Positions 38,806-46,615 of a stretch of 46,615 nucleotides of DNA are shown here, in pieces; the stretch's first letter is position 1, and every line of letters starts with the position of its first letter. Made by a program: the position numbers and the translations under genes. The notes beneath the pieces were generated by a model. The model had not been told where the DNA came from, did not search any database, and saw only the letters and a program-made list of their open reading frames with translations. The stretch is from an uncultured Verrucomicrobiales bacterium (GTDB taxonomy: Bacteria > Verrucomicrobiota > Verrucomicrobiia > Verrucomicrobiales > Akkermansiaceae): contig CALGLJ010000029.1 in NCBI GenBank assembly GCA_937930235.1, positions 1 to 46,615 on the forward strand. The letters run 5' to 3'.

Positions 38806-38827
38806 TTTATCAGCGTCACTCAATGAT

Positions 38828-38870
38828 GCACCTCATGTTGATGAACTCATCGAGTCGTCACATGAGGTGC
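38828..38870 (+). terminator. Long hairpin after copy A catalytic gene
   Basis: The arms GCACCTCATGT and ACATGAGGTGC are perfectly complementary, with an inner TGATGA/TCATCG stem. There is no long T-run, so it may act as an RNA-stabilising end or a weak terminator. The same hairpin occurs after copy B. Confidence 0.6.
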
Positions 38871-38879
38871 TTTGAGTTT

Positions 38880-39135
38880 AAAATTTCCGACTAAGCAGGC
38901 GATGAAACAGATGGCAATGTTCTCATGACGGGATTCTTTACGAAGCAATTTAAGGGCAAGCAGGCTCTCGGGTGGAAGGCAGCTTCTCAGGAAGATTAGT
39001 GGTCCATCGATATCCGCACCGCAGACGGAAAACCCTATGAATTGATCAACCGCGAGCATGACGGTTTTTTGATGTGGCGCGAACCTAGGTGAGGATCATG
39101 TCGGGAGCGTTCAATCCAGCCAAGAAAATCACTAA
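38880..39135 (+). pseudogene. Dead second copy of the propeptide-like gene 3' end
   Basis: This stretch aligns with 37769-38071, the last 100 codons of the propeptide-like gene. It has TAC to TAA at 38892-38894, TAC to TAG at 38997-38999, at least one frameshift near 38945 and a deletion of about 47 bp near 39062, which removes the segment before the Cys. There is no start codon or 5' part, so it was truncated when duplicated. It shows that only the catalytic gene is kept functional in copy B. Confidence 0.9.
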
Positions 39136-39173
39136 GACTCTCCAAACAAGAGAAACAAAGTACAAACATAAAC

Positions 39174-39872
39174 ATGAAAATAATACCAAAATATTCCACT
39201 CTAGCGCTTGCAATTGCTTGCAGTCTCAACATAAGCGTGACTGAGAGGGCTGAGGCGCAGAACACTGCTCTCACCGCTTATATCTGGACCCAGAACTGTC
39301 AAAATCGACGTGGCGGAAGAGGCAGTACGACTGCCCTGATGCGCCGAGCAAATAATTTGACGAGAACAACTCATCGAATTTCTCGCACTCAGGCAAATCT
39401 TCAGTTGAGAGATTTACAGCTATTCCCAAGATATAATGACAATCATTTCAATCCGGGCAGAGCTCTGAATGATTTGAGAAATGGCCGTATAGGGACTCGT
39501 GCTGGGAGCAATTTGAGACTCAAAAGATGGGAATCACAGAGAAAAATCGACCTCGTTCAAATGGGAGCCATTTATGATGCCCTGAATGGGAATGCAAGCG
39601 TACCAGGCGCATACTCAACTGTTCGCTCCGGGCGGATTGAGGGTTCTACTTCAGTTCATGAACACGGTCATAACTACAATGGTCTTCATGGCCTCGCTCA
39701 CAGATTTCTTGGAGGACGCTTTACAGTCATGCGGAGTGGGGCCAGTAACAGACACAACCGCTTTTCCAATCCATCGGTGAGAGTCAGAGGAACTGCGCAA
39801 GGAACAAGTCGTAACAATAACGCGAAAAGAATCAGAGATCGCCGCGTAACCAATGCGAATCGTCGCCGCTAA
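39174..39872 (+). CDS. Small secreted metzincin-like zinc protease, copy B
   Basis: The 232-residue protein keeps every residue of the signature HEHGHNYNGLH (residues 162-172) and the basic tail (GTAQGTSRNNNAKRIRDRR) of copy A. Differences cluster in the loop before the signature (NGNASVPGAYSTV against NGIATRPGAYSSV) and after it (LGGRFTVMRSGASNRH). It has its own signal peptide. The propeptide-like sequence that precedes it is a pseudogene, so if it needs a propeptide it must use that of the upstream intact gene. An intact reading frame beside decayed flanking DNA suggests selection on this protein. Confidence 0.7.
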   Translation: MKIIPKYSTLALAIACSLNISVTERAEAQNTALTAYIWTQNCQNRRGGRGSTTALMRRANNLTRTTHRISRTQANLQLRDLQLFPRYNDNHFNPGRALNDLRNGRIGTRAGSNLRLKRWESQRKIDLVQMGAIYDALNGNASVPGAYSTVRSGRIEGSTSVHEHGHNYNGLHGLAHRFLGGRFTVMRSGASNRHNRFSNPSVRVRGTAQGTSRNNNAKRIRDRRVTNANRRR

Positions 39873-39894
39873 TTCATCAGCGTCACTCAATGAT

Positions 39895-39937
39895 GCGCCT
39901 CATGTTGATGAACTCATCAAGTCGTCACATGAGGTGC
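39895..39937 (+). terminator. Long hairpin after copy B catalytic gene
   Basis: The arms GCGCCTCATGT and ACATGAGGTGC pair fully as RNA, with one G-U from an A-to-G change that keeps pairing. The inner stem TGATGA/TCATCA is perfect. It may end transcription from both sides, as the YbjN-like gene converges here. Confidence 0.6.
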
Positions 39938-39939
39938 CC

Positions 39940-40455
39940 TTAAAGCTCCTCTTCTTCAGAGTATTCGGGAACTGGGGGGAGGAGGTCTTCTCTTTCGAGG
40001 AGGAGTGGAATGGAAAGATCATCCAGAAGATCGTCCGCCGTTCGGTTGATCACTCCGAGTAGAGGCGTGATCCGATCGATCTCGGCGATGGTGCAATGGA
40101 CCATGGAAGAGATGATGTCGGGATCATAAACTTCTTTTTCAAAGACGTTGGTGATCCGAAAGACGACAAGGGAGCGGTCCATGTCGTATTCGAAATTTCC
40201 CAGAGTAACCTGCTTGTTGGCTCGCATGAGGAGCTCGAGTGCCAGCGGCGTGCGTTCCTCATCAAGGGTGAGTGGGGTTTCCCCTACGACGGCGAGGGCA
40301 TTGAGGTTTGTGAATGTCTGCGCGTGGAGGTGCAGGTGGGTGTGATGCGCTTCAAAGGCAGCGGTGACCACTTCACGCCCCTCGACGGTTTCGCAGTGCC
40401 ATCCTTGATTCCCGAAGGTATCAATGACGGACTGAAGTTGGCGTGAAGGAGGCAT
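39940..40455 (-). CDS. YbjN-like/type III secretion chaperone-like protein
   Basis: The 171-residue cytoplasmic protein has the fold-type sequence of YbjN/T3SS-chaperone-like proteins: an N-terminal helix (SRQLQSVIDTFGNQGWHCETV), a strand set (VVTAAFEAHHTHLHLHAQTF), then LALELLMRANKQVTLGNFEYDMDRSLVVFRI. It ends with a strongly acidic tail. Function is unknown for most such proteins. It lies 20 bp upstream of the stop codon of rpoD on the minus strand, so it is downstream of rpoD and may be its operon partner. Confidence 0.7.
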   Translation of the reverse strand: MPPSRQLQSVIDTFGNQGWHCETVEGREVVTAAFEAHHTHLHLHAQTFTNLNALAVVGETPLTLDEERTPLALELLMRANKQVTLGNFEYDMDRSLVVFRITNVFEKEVYDPDIISSMVHCTIAEIDRITPLLGVINRTADDLLDDLSIPLLLEREDLLPPVPEYSEEEEL

Positions 40456-40475
40456 CAGGACTGGTGGATTTCTAA

Positions 40476-42422
40476 TTACATCGGAAGTTCGATGAAGCCT
40501 TCCAGTTTCCGAATCCGGGTCGGGTGACGCATTTTGCGAAGCGCTTTCGCCTCGATCTGACGAATCCGCTCGCGGGTGACTTGGAACTGGCGTCCAACTT
40601 CTTCGAGGGTGCGGGAGTAGCCATCTTTGAGGCCGAAGCGTTGTTCGAGGACTTCGCGCTCACGCTCGGTGAGGGTGTCGAGGACTTCGATGATCTTATC
40701 TTTCAGCATCGCGAAACCAGCTTCTTCCATCGGGTTTTCAGCAGATTTATCTTCGATGAAATCACCGAAAGAGGTGTCATCGGAATCACCCACCGGGGCT
40801 TGAAGCGAGATGGGCTGTTGGGCCATTTTGAGGACAGCGCGAACGCGCTCGACGGGGAGGTGGATTTCTTCCGCGATCTCGTCGGGGGTTGGTTCACGAC
40901 CATATTCCTGCACGAGCTGTTTCTGCACGCGCATGAGCTTGTTGATCGTTTCGATCATGTGGACTGGAATACGGATGGTCCGGGCCTGATCTGCAATAGA
41001 GCGGGTAATGGCCTGGCGAATCCACCAAGTGGCATAGGTCGAGAACTTATATCCTCGGCGGTATTCAAATTTTTCAACCGCTTTCATCAGTCCCATATTC
41101 CCTTCCTGAATGAGGTCGAGGAATGAAAGGCCCCGGTTGGTATATTTTTTAGCGATGGAAATGACGAGACGTAAGTTGGCTTCGACCATCTCATCTTTCG
41201 CTTTGCGGGCTTTGCGAATCCAGTGATGGAGGTCTTTGTTGTGAGATTCAAATTGTTCCAGATTATGCCAAGATTCGAGGTGAAGCTCCTTCATCGCGGT
41301 CTCTGCCTCTGCGGATGTTTTCTTAGAATACTTCCAGAGCTTTTCCTGATATGTGCTGACGACATCGCAGAAATCTTCCACTACTTTTTGCTTAAAGTAG
41401 AAGCGCGTGTAGAGACGTGAAATGGATTGGAGATTCTTTTCATATGAGGTCTCAAGTTTCTTTTTGCCACGAGGAGCCTTCGCGCAAAGTTTTTTGACAA
41501 TCTGGGTCGTTTCCTCATGGAGATTACGAACTTGCTCACAGAGTTTGGGGAGTGCTTTCATGTAGCGCTCCCGAGATTCGATTTTCTTATCCAGAATGAC
41601 GCGATCAAAGCGCTCTTTTCCGCGCATGAGTTTATCGGCAAGAGTCAGGTAGCCTTTGGCGGTGAATCCAAAGAGGTGGAGGAATTTTTGAACCTCGATT
41701 TCGGCATCCTCGATACGCTTGGATATTTCCACTTCCTGTTCCCGCGTGAGCAGTGGGACTTGTCCCATTTGCTTGAGGTACATCCGGACGGGGTCGTCTA
41801 AGATGTCGAGTTTCTGATTTTTGGTTTCCTCTTCTGAGTCAAGGTCTCCTTTTTTCTTGTCCTTGTAGCGGTCAACTTCGGAGGCGTCGATGATATCGAA
41901 CTCCATTTGACGGAGGCGATCGAGGATGGCGTCTACGTCTGCGGGTTCGACGATGTTGTTCGGGAGGATTTCGTGAATGTCATCGTAGGTGAGGTATTCC
42001 TGCTCCTTGGCCAGTTTGATGAGTTCCCGAATTTTTTCCTGAATCTCAGGAGTGTCGATGCGGTTCTTGGGTTTGCGCTTCGCGGCTTTGGCTTTTTTCT
42101 CAGCCTCTTCTAGCTCAAGTTTTTCCTCCAGAGTGAGTTTCTTGGCAGTTTTTTTCGCAGGAGCTTTCTTGGCAGCGCTCTTCTTCGTAGCCGCCTTCTT
42201 TGCGGCGATTTTCTTGGTCGCGGCTTTTTTTGCGGTCTTTTTCGCAGGAGCTTTCTTGGCGGCGGCTTTTTTGGCTCCCTTTTGAGTTACTGCTTTTTTC
42301 GCAGTGACCTTCTTGGCTGCTTTTTTTGCAGGAGTTTTCGTGGCGGTCTTTTTTGCAGCAGCTTTCTTGGCTGGTGCCTTTTTCGCAGCGGCTTTCTTAG
42401 TAGGAGCTTTTTTCTTTGCCAT
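40476..42422 (-). CDS. rpoD: Primary RNA polymerase sigma factor (sigma-70) with Lys/Ala-rich tail
   Basis: The 648-residue protein starts [15 protein letters not shown]; the ATG at 42422 is preferred to 42464. Residues 1 to about 95 are an almost pure Lys/Ala/Thr tail resembling histone H1 (AAKKAPAKK repeats). Region 1.1 follows, then 1.2 ([17 protein letters not shown]), region 2 ([24 protein letters not shown] and [18 protein letters not shown]), region 3, and region 4 with the helix-turn-helix ([23 protein letters not shown]). All functional regions are complete. It directs housekeeping transcription. dnaG precedes it by 143 bp. Confidence 0.97.
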   Translation of the reverse strand: MAKKKAPTKKAAAKKAPAKKAAAKKTATKTPAKKAAKKVTAKKAVTQKGAKKAAAKKAPAKKTAKKAATKKIAAKKAATKKSAAKKAPAKKTAKKLTLEEKLELEEAEKKAKAAKRKPKNRIDTPEIQEKIRELIKLAKEQEYLTYDDIHEILPNNIVEPADVDAILDRLRQMEFDIIDASEVDRYKDKKKGDLDSEEETKNQKLDILDDPVRMYLKQMGQVPLLTREQEVEISKRIEDAEIEVQKFLHLFGFTAKGYLTLADKLMRGKERFDRVILDKKIESRERYMKALPKLCEQVRNLHEETTQIVKKLCAKAPRGKKKLETSYEKNLQSISRLYTRFYFKQKVVEDFCDVVSTYQEKLWKYSKKTSAEAETAMKELHLESWHNLEQFESHNKDLHHWIRKARKAKDEMVEANLRLVISIAKKYTNRGLSFLDLIQEGNMGLMKAVEKFEYRRGYKFSTYATWWIRQAITRSIADQARTIRIPVHMIETINKLMRVQKQLVQEYGREPTPDEIAEEIHLPVERVRAVLKMAQQPISLQAPVGDSDDTSFGDFIEDKSAENPMEEAGFAMLKDKIIEVLDTLTEREREVLEQRFGLKDGYSRTLEEVGRQFQVTRERIRQIEAKALRKMRHPTRIRKLEGFIELPM

Positions 42423-42565
42423 GATCAGGGAGCGATAGAGAGAGTCGGATATTCGTAGACACACTTCACCATTATAGGGTCAACGGGTGCCCGTCGAGGA
42501 GGCGTATGTTTGTGAGGAATGCGGTTGGGTCAAGAATTTTTCGATGCCAGAGGCAGAAAAAATGA

Positions 42566-44398
42566 CTAACGGATGAAGCGGGAGTCCAGATTTTTGAGGA
42601 ATTCTTGCAATTGTTTGATTTCTTCGACCAAGGGGAACATCTGATCTGAAGGGAGAGAGGGGTCTGCAAGTTGTGCTCGAATGGTCGCTTCTTTCTTTTG
42701 AAAATGAGTTGCGAGCAGAAGGGTGACGGATTCTGTCACCTCTTTGATAGGGTCGGCGGTGGGGGCGTCGGTAAAGGTGCGGGAGAGGGCAAGTTGATCA
42801 GCTTCAGGTAAGGTGGTGAGAAAGGCTTGGACCGCAGCGGGTGAGTCAGTGTCTGGCTTTCGGGCAAGGATGAGCTGAAGGAGGGCGCCTCCGGCGGTTT
42901 CTTGAAGTGGTTCGTAAAGTGACTCAAGTTGCTCGCAGAGAGATTCGGTTGCGACCTTTGATTTTAAGCACAAATGGCAGAGGTATGCGATGGTGGAATC
43001 GATGGGAGTGGATTCGGTTTTGGCTTCAACGGGTTCCTGAGCACTGGCGCGACGGTTTTCGAAGAACGCTTGTTTCTCCGCGACGGCTTTTGCGTTGGAG
43101 ACGATTTGGCGGAACTCATCAGCGCCCAGTCTGAGGCGGGTGGCCATGATTTGAATGGTGGCATCTTGGAGAAGAGGATCAGCCATTTTGGCGACAGAGG
43201 AGGCGAGGTCCTGTAAGAGCTTCGCGCGTTCGGAGGCTGAGTTCAGATTGGTATGGGCGATTTCTTGATCGAGTTTCACATCGAAAAAATCGCGAGCCTG
43301 TTCGATGAGTTCTTGCAGTTTTTCTGTGCCAAATTCCTGAAGGTAGCTGTCGGGATCATGACCATCGGGCATGTCGACGAGTTTGATGGTCAGGCCGTTG
43401 GCGGTGAGGTGATCGAAGGCTTTTCCAGCCGCGATCCGTCCCGCCGAGTCTCCATCGTAGCAGATGGTGACGTGATCAGTGTAGCGTTTGAGGATGCGGG
43501 CATGTTGTTCCGTGAAGGCGGTTCCGAGTCCGGCCACGGTGTTTTCGAACCCAGCTTCGTGCATGACGATGGTATCGAGCTGACCTTCACAGATGAGCGC
43601 GAACTTTTTTTTCCCCATCGCTTTACGGGCTTTGCCTAAACCAAATAGAAGGGATGATTTGTTAAAGAGGACGGTGTCACTGGTGTTGATATATTTTCCT
43701 CTTTTGTCGTCCTCACGTAGGATTCGGGCACTGAACCCGACGACATCACCGACATCGTTATAAATCGGGAAGGTGAGTTGGTCATACCACTTAGACCAGA
43801 GGCCGGAGCGCGGGTTGTCTTTGTCACGCAGTCCTCCGAGTCCGGCATTTAAAATCTCACGACCATTAAATCCCTCGCTTTTGAGAGTGTGAAAAAATTC
43901 ACGCGAGTTCTTTGGGGCCCAACCGATGAGCCATTTTGTTGCGGTGTCTTTGCTGAATCCGCGAGACCTCATATAATCACGGGCGTGCTGAGCATCAGGT
44001 GATTCCATGAGTTGTTTGTGGAAATAGCGGGCCGAGAAATTATTGATCTCTTTGAGGCGTGAAATCTTACGCCGACGCTTATCGCTTTCGGGATCGTATG
44101 CGTCTTCGATGATTTGAATGTTGGCTCGCTGGGCGAGTTTTTTTACGGCGTCAATGAAGGGGAGGTTCTCATGGTTCATGAGGAAGCCGATGGCATTGCC
44201 CGATTCGCCGCATCCAAAACATTTGTAGTTTTGATAAACGGGGCTGATATTAAATGAAGGAGTTTTTTCGTTGTGAAAAGGGCAGTTACATTTGAACCCT
44301 GAACCTGAACGTTTCAGTGGGAAATAAGATCCAATAAGATCCACGATGTCTGTAGCCGCGAGGACTTCGGTGACGGTTTCTTCAGGAATGCGACCCAC
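42566..44398 (-). CDS. dnaG: DNA primase
   Basis: The 610-residue protein has the N-terminal zinc ribbon with C39-x2-H42 and C60-x2-C63 (CPFHNEKTPSFN and CFGCGESGNAIGF). The catalytic core has the RNAP-basic motif and the TOPRIM domain (ALICEGQLDTIVMHEAGF, then TICYDGDSAGRIAA, with the acidic metal-binding triad). The C-terminal DnaB-binding helices are weakly conserved. It makes RNA primers for replication. It is upstream of rpoD, as in the macromolecular synthesis operon of many bacteria, but rpsU is not next to it here. Confidence 0.96.
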   Translation of the reverse strand: MGRIPEETVTEVLAATDIVDLIGSYFPLKRSGSGFKCNCPFHNEKTPSFNISPVYQNYKCFGCGESGNAIGFLMNHENLPFIDAVKKLAQRANIQIIEDAYDPESDKRRRKISRLKEINNFSARYFHKQLMESPDAQHARDYMRSRGFSKDTATKWLIGWAPKNSREFFHTLKSEGFNGREILNAGLGGLRDKDNPRSGLWSKWYDQLTFPIYNDVGDVVGFSARILREDDKRGKYINTSDTVLFNKSSLLFGLGKARKAMGKKKFALICEGQLDTIVMHEAGFENTVAGLGTAFTEQHARILKRYTDHVTICYDGDSAGRIAAGKAFDHLTANGLTIKLVDMPDGHDPDSYLQEFGTEKLQELIEQARDFFDVKLDQEIAHTNLNSASERAKLLQDLASSVAKMADPLLQDATIQIMATRLRLGADEFRQIVSNAKAVAEKQAFFENRRASAQEPVEAKTESTPIDSTIAYLCHLCLKSKVATESLCEQLESLYEPLQETAGGALLQLILARKPDTDSPAAVQAFLTTLPEADQLALSRTFTDAPTADPIKEVTESVTLLLATHFQKKEATIRAQLADPSLPSDQMFPLVEEIKQLQEFLKNLDSRFIR

Positions 44399-44607
44399 GG
44401 CATGAGGGTGAAGAGAGATGCTCCGGAAGGCAAGAGTCTGAATTTAGCTTTTACGGGACATTTTGATTTTCGATAGAAATCGTGCGGAGCATTTGCGAAT
44501 CTTACCTTGTTTATTTTGAGCGATTTTGAAGGAAGAATGATTCAGAGGAGAAAAGTGTTCTTTCTTCGTGCCCTCAGATGTCGCTAAATTGATTTCACAA
44601 ACACCGT

Positions 44608-45798
44608 ATGACGCCGCTGCTTCGAAAAATCCTGGGGATGAACTGGGTTCTGATTCTAACGATGTATGGGCTTTTGGTGTTCGGTCTCTTTGCAATCGAG
44701 AGTGCGGCCCGCCATCTTCCTGCGCCAGATGGGATGACCGGAGGGGAGTTTTTTTCCGGGCGTCATAAGATGTGGATGGCACTGGGAAGCATAGTCTACT
44801 TTGCCACCGCGCTTCTGGACTATCGCTGGGTGCGCTGGTTGGGCATTCCGATGTATGGGGTGGGCATTGTCTTGATGGTGATGGCGATGCAGGTCGATGA
44901 TGAGGTGCACCGATTGTCGATTGGGCCGATCAGTTTTCAGCCTGCTCAGATTGCCATTGCCGCGGGGATCATCGCCATTGCCACGCTGGCTCAGGATTTG
45001 CCTCAGTTGCATCGTTCTCTGGGGGCGCCCTTTGTGCGGGTGCTCCTCGTGGCGATCTTGACTGGAGTGCCGTTTCTTATGGTGGTGAAGCTGGGAGATA
45101 TGGGGTCGGCTTTGGTGTGGGTGCCGGTCGCCGTGGTCACCCTCCTCGTGGGTGGAATTCCATGGCGTTATTTGATTTTTCTTACGGCGGTGGTGGCGAT
45201 GATCACTCCGATTGCTTATTTCATTGTCCTTCCTTCTGTTTCTGAACGGGGAACGAAGCGGATCGAAACGTATCTGGAGAGCGTCCAGTCCGGAGTGGTG
45301 GAGAAAAATGATGACACTTGGGCTTCTTACTGGGTGACGACTGCCGTTGGAAAAGCAGGCTGGAAGGGCTTGGGCTGGGGAGCGACCGAGGAGCGAGGTT
45401 CCTTACATGATAAACGCTACATCCCATGGAAGACGGCGCATAATGATTACATCTTCGCTGTCATTGCCGAGGAGCAAGGATTTCGGGGAGGGATTTTGTT
45501 AGTCTCTGGATTTGCTCTTCTTTTGATCCAGTGCCTGTTTATCGCATTTTATAGCCGAGACCTCTCGGGAAGAATCATCGTAGGCGGGGTAGTGGGCTTA
45601 TTCTTCGCGCACCTTTTTGAAAATGTGGGCATGTGCATATTACTCACGCCCATTACAGGAATTCCGTTACCCTTGGTGAGTTATTCAGGAACGTTTGTGG
45701 TGATCTGCATGTTCCTCTTGGGCTTAGTGCAGAGTGTATGGCTACACCGGGGCCGCGTTGATCGGGTGGAGGCTAAAAAAGCTCCGGTTTCCATCTGA
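44608..45798 (+). CDS. rodA: Rod-shape/cell-division SEDS protein (RodA/FtsW family)
   Basis: The 396-residue protein has about ten transmembrane segments. SEDS signatures present are LDYRWVRWLG early, MGSALVWVPVAVVTLLVGG in the middle, the periplasmic-loop sequence WGATEERGSLHDKRYIPWKTAHNDYIFAVIAEEQGF, and the final PLVSYSGTFVVICMFLLGLVQSV. SEDS proteins polymerise peptidoglycan glycan strands. RodA is favoured over FtsW or SpoVE by length and the HNDYIFAVIAEEQGF block; the other two cannot be ruled out. It is divergent from dnaG and convergent with ruvB. Confidence 0.9.
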   Translation: MTPLLRKILGMNWVLILTMYGLLVFGLFAIESAARHLPAPDGMTGGEFFSGRHKMWMALGSIVYFATALLDYRWVRWLGIPMYGVGIVLMVMAMQVDDEVHRLSIGPISFQPAQIAIAAGIIAIATLAQDLPQLHRSLGAPFVRVLLVAILTGVPFLMVVKLGDMGSALVWVPVAVVTLLVGGIPWRYLIFLTAVVAMITPIAYFIVLPSVSERGTKRIETYLESVQSGVVEKNDDTWASYWVTTAVGKAGWKGLGWGATEERGSLHDKRYIPWKTAHNDYIFAVIAEEQGFRGGILLVSGFALLLIQCLFIAFYSRDLSGRIIVGGVVGLFFAHLFENVGMCILLTPITGIPLPLVSYSGTFVVICMFLLGLVQSVWLHRGRVDRVEAKKAPVSI

Positions 45799-45840
45799 GG
45801 AAGATCGGTAGCGGATCTGGGGGGAGGATGCGAGCGCACT

Positions 45841-46615
45841 TTAGAGGAGGCCGGGAAGTTGGCTGGGATCTTGAGGTAAGTCCGCTCCGATCTTCCCGTA
45901 TGCCGCAGGCATGGCCACACGCCCTCTGGGAGTGCGCTTCACAAAGCCTTGCATAATCAAAAAAGGCTCATGCACCTCTTCTAAGGTGGAGGCATCTTCC
46001 CCAATCGCGACGGCGAGGGAAGAGAGTCCAACGGGGCCTCCATTGAATTTATAAATCATCGCTTCCAGAATGCGTTTGTCCATTTCATCCAGACCATCTT
46101 CATCAATCTCGATCATGGTGAGAGCCTTGATCGCGACTTCGGCCCCGATCTTACCATCGGCCTTCACTTGCGCAAAATCTCGAACCCAGCGTAAGAGGTT
46201 GTTTGCGATACGCGGAGTGCCTCGGGAACGGGCCGCAATTTCCAGCGCTCCAGCTTCATCGATCTCTAATTCCAAGAGGGATGATGATCGCGTGATGATC
46301 ACGGCAAGTTGTTCTTGAGTGTAGTAGTCGAGTCGATTGATGAGGCCGAAGCGAGAGCGCAGAGGAGAGGTGAGCATCCCGGAGCGGGTGGTCGCCCCGA
46401 CGAGTGTAAATTTTGGAAGCTGTAGCTGGATGGAACGTGCCGAGGGGCCTGAATCGATAATGATATCGAGGCGAAAATCCTCCATGGCAGGGTAGAGATA
46501 TTCTTCGATGGCAGGGTGAAGACGGTGGATTTCGTCAATGAAGAGCAGATCACCGCGTTGCAGGTTGGTTAAAATCCCAGCGAGATCACCTGCTTTTTCA
46601 ATCTGGGGGCCAGAT
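45841..46615 (-). CDS. ruvB: Holliday junction branch migration ATPase RuvB (partial, N-terminus off the right edge)
   Basis: The minus strand is open from the stop at 45841 to the right edge (about 258 residues). The translation runs [38 protein letters not shown], the RuvB Walker B block. It continues through [21 protein letters not shown] (sensor 1 and arginine finger) and ends with the winged-helix domain ([17 protein letters not shown]). RuvB drives branch migration of Holliday junctions with RuvA. The P-loop part lies outside the window. Confidence 0.96.
   Translation of the reverse strand, partial: SGPQIEKAGDLAGILTNLQRGDLLFIDEIHRLHPAIEEYLYPAMEDFRLDIIIDSGPSARSIQLQLPKFTLVGATTRSGMLTSPLRSRFGLINRLDYYTQEQLAVIITRSSSLLELEIDEAGALEIAARSRGTPRIANNLLRWVRDFAQVKADGKIGAEVAIKALTMIEIDEDGLDEMDKRILEAMIYKFNGGPVGLSSLAVAIGEDASTLEEVHEPFLIMQGFVKRTPRGRVAMPAAYGKIGADLPQDPSQLPGLL

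Larger units (their letters stand above)
37769..38870 (+). repeat. Tandem duplication, copy A
   Basis: This unit of about 1.1 kb holds the last 100 codons of the propeptide-like gene, the first HEHGH gene and a terminal hairpin. It is repeated at 38880-39937 in the same direction, with only 9 bp between the copies. The offset is 1111 bp at the start and 1064 bp after a deletion in copy B. Confidence 0.9.
38880..39937 (+). repeat. Tandem duplication, copy B
   Basis: This is the second copy of the unit at 37769-38870. The 38 bp leader before each catalytic ORF and the first 30 codons of the ORF are nearly identical, whereas the middle of the ORF has diverged. Copy B ends at the hairpin, directly before the stop of the convergent YbjN-like gene. 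Confidence 0.9.

Noticed and set aside
38847-39059. Reverse ORFs in the tandem repeat region
   Set aside because: They are antisense copies of the propeptide-like sequence in both units and have no independent support.
42130-42420. Short-repeat array resembling a CRISPR or VNTR
   Set aside because: The repeats are imperfect, in phase with codons and encode the Lys/Ala tail of RpoD. No spacers or cas genes are present.
44444-44782. 112-codon reverse ORF overlapping the start of rodA
   Set aside because: It overlaps the rodA start on the opposite strand, has no domain and no ribosome binding site.

Overview
The window looks like chromosomal DNA of a Verrucomicrobiota bacterium, probably Verrucomicrobiales-like. 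The taxonomic reading is an inference. It rests on a three-gene cassette of pseudopilin-like proteins of the Verru_Chthon type, a GreA-type elongation factor with a long N-terminal extension (a PVC-type architecture), a secreted LamG plus sialate O-acetylesterase protein, LpxA (a Gram-negative outer membrane) and clear Shine-Dalgarno sequences at only some genes. Both ends cut genes: a MoxR ATPase on the left and RuvB on the right.

Layout, left to right. 1-4.1 kb: moxR (partial), a HAD phosphatase, mpl and a rhomboid protease. 4.1-8.4 kb: a K/R-rich lipoprotein, galE and three pseudopilin genes ending at a terminator. 8.5-11.1 kb: tRNA-Leu (anticodon AAG, unusual for a bacterium), tRNA-Val, an ECF sigma factor with a membrane partner, and a TolQ/TolR-type (ExbB/ExbD) pair. 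11.2-17.5 kb: uvrC, tRNA-Thr, the LamG/SASA protein and sucCD. 17.5-22.2 kb (minus strand): a probable operon proC-parA-radC-lpxA-S10 carboxypeptidase. 22.3-28.5 kb: a TPR protein coupled to an MFS transporter, then greA-like and eno. 28.5-35.2 kb (minus strand): priA, selO, a BrnT/BrnA toxin-antitoxin pair, vanZ, a small secreted protein and an O-antigen-ligase-like protein. 40.0-46.6 kb: a YbjN-like protein, rpoD with a histone-H1-like Lys/Ala tail, dnaG, rodA and ruvB (partial).

The most unusual region is 35.3-39.94 kb. It holds a tiny Cys/Tyr/Trp-rich secreted protein, a membrane-anchored helical protein with a Cys-rich tail, and a secreted protein whose C-terminal half resembles a metzincin (M12B-type) propeptide with a possible cysteine switch. 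Two tandem, roughly 87% identical small secreted proteins follow, each with an HEHGH...H zinc-binding signature. The whole unit (end of the propeptide-like gene, catalytic gene and terminal hairpin) has been duplicated. In the second copy the propeptide part is dead (two nonsense codons, a frameshift and a deletion of about 47 bp) while the protease-like ORF stays intact. I propose a split metzincin system: one propeptide or chaperone in trans with two diverging minimal catalytic units. This function is inference from sequence.

The rest is housekeeping: peptidoglycan (mpl, rodA), lipid A (lpxA), central metabolism (eno, sucCD, galE, proC) and DNA replication, repair and transcription (dnaG, priA, uvrC, ruvB, radC, rpoD, gre).
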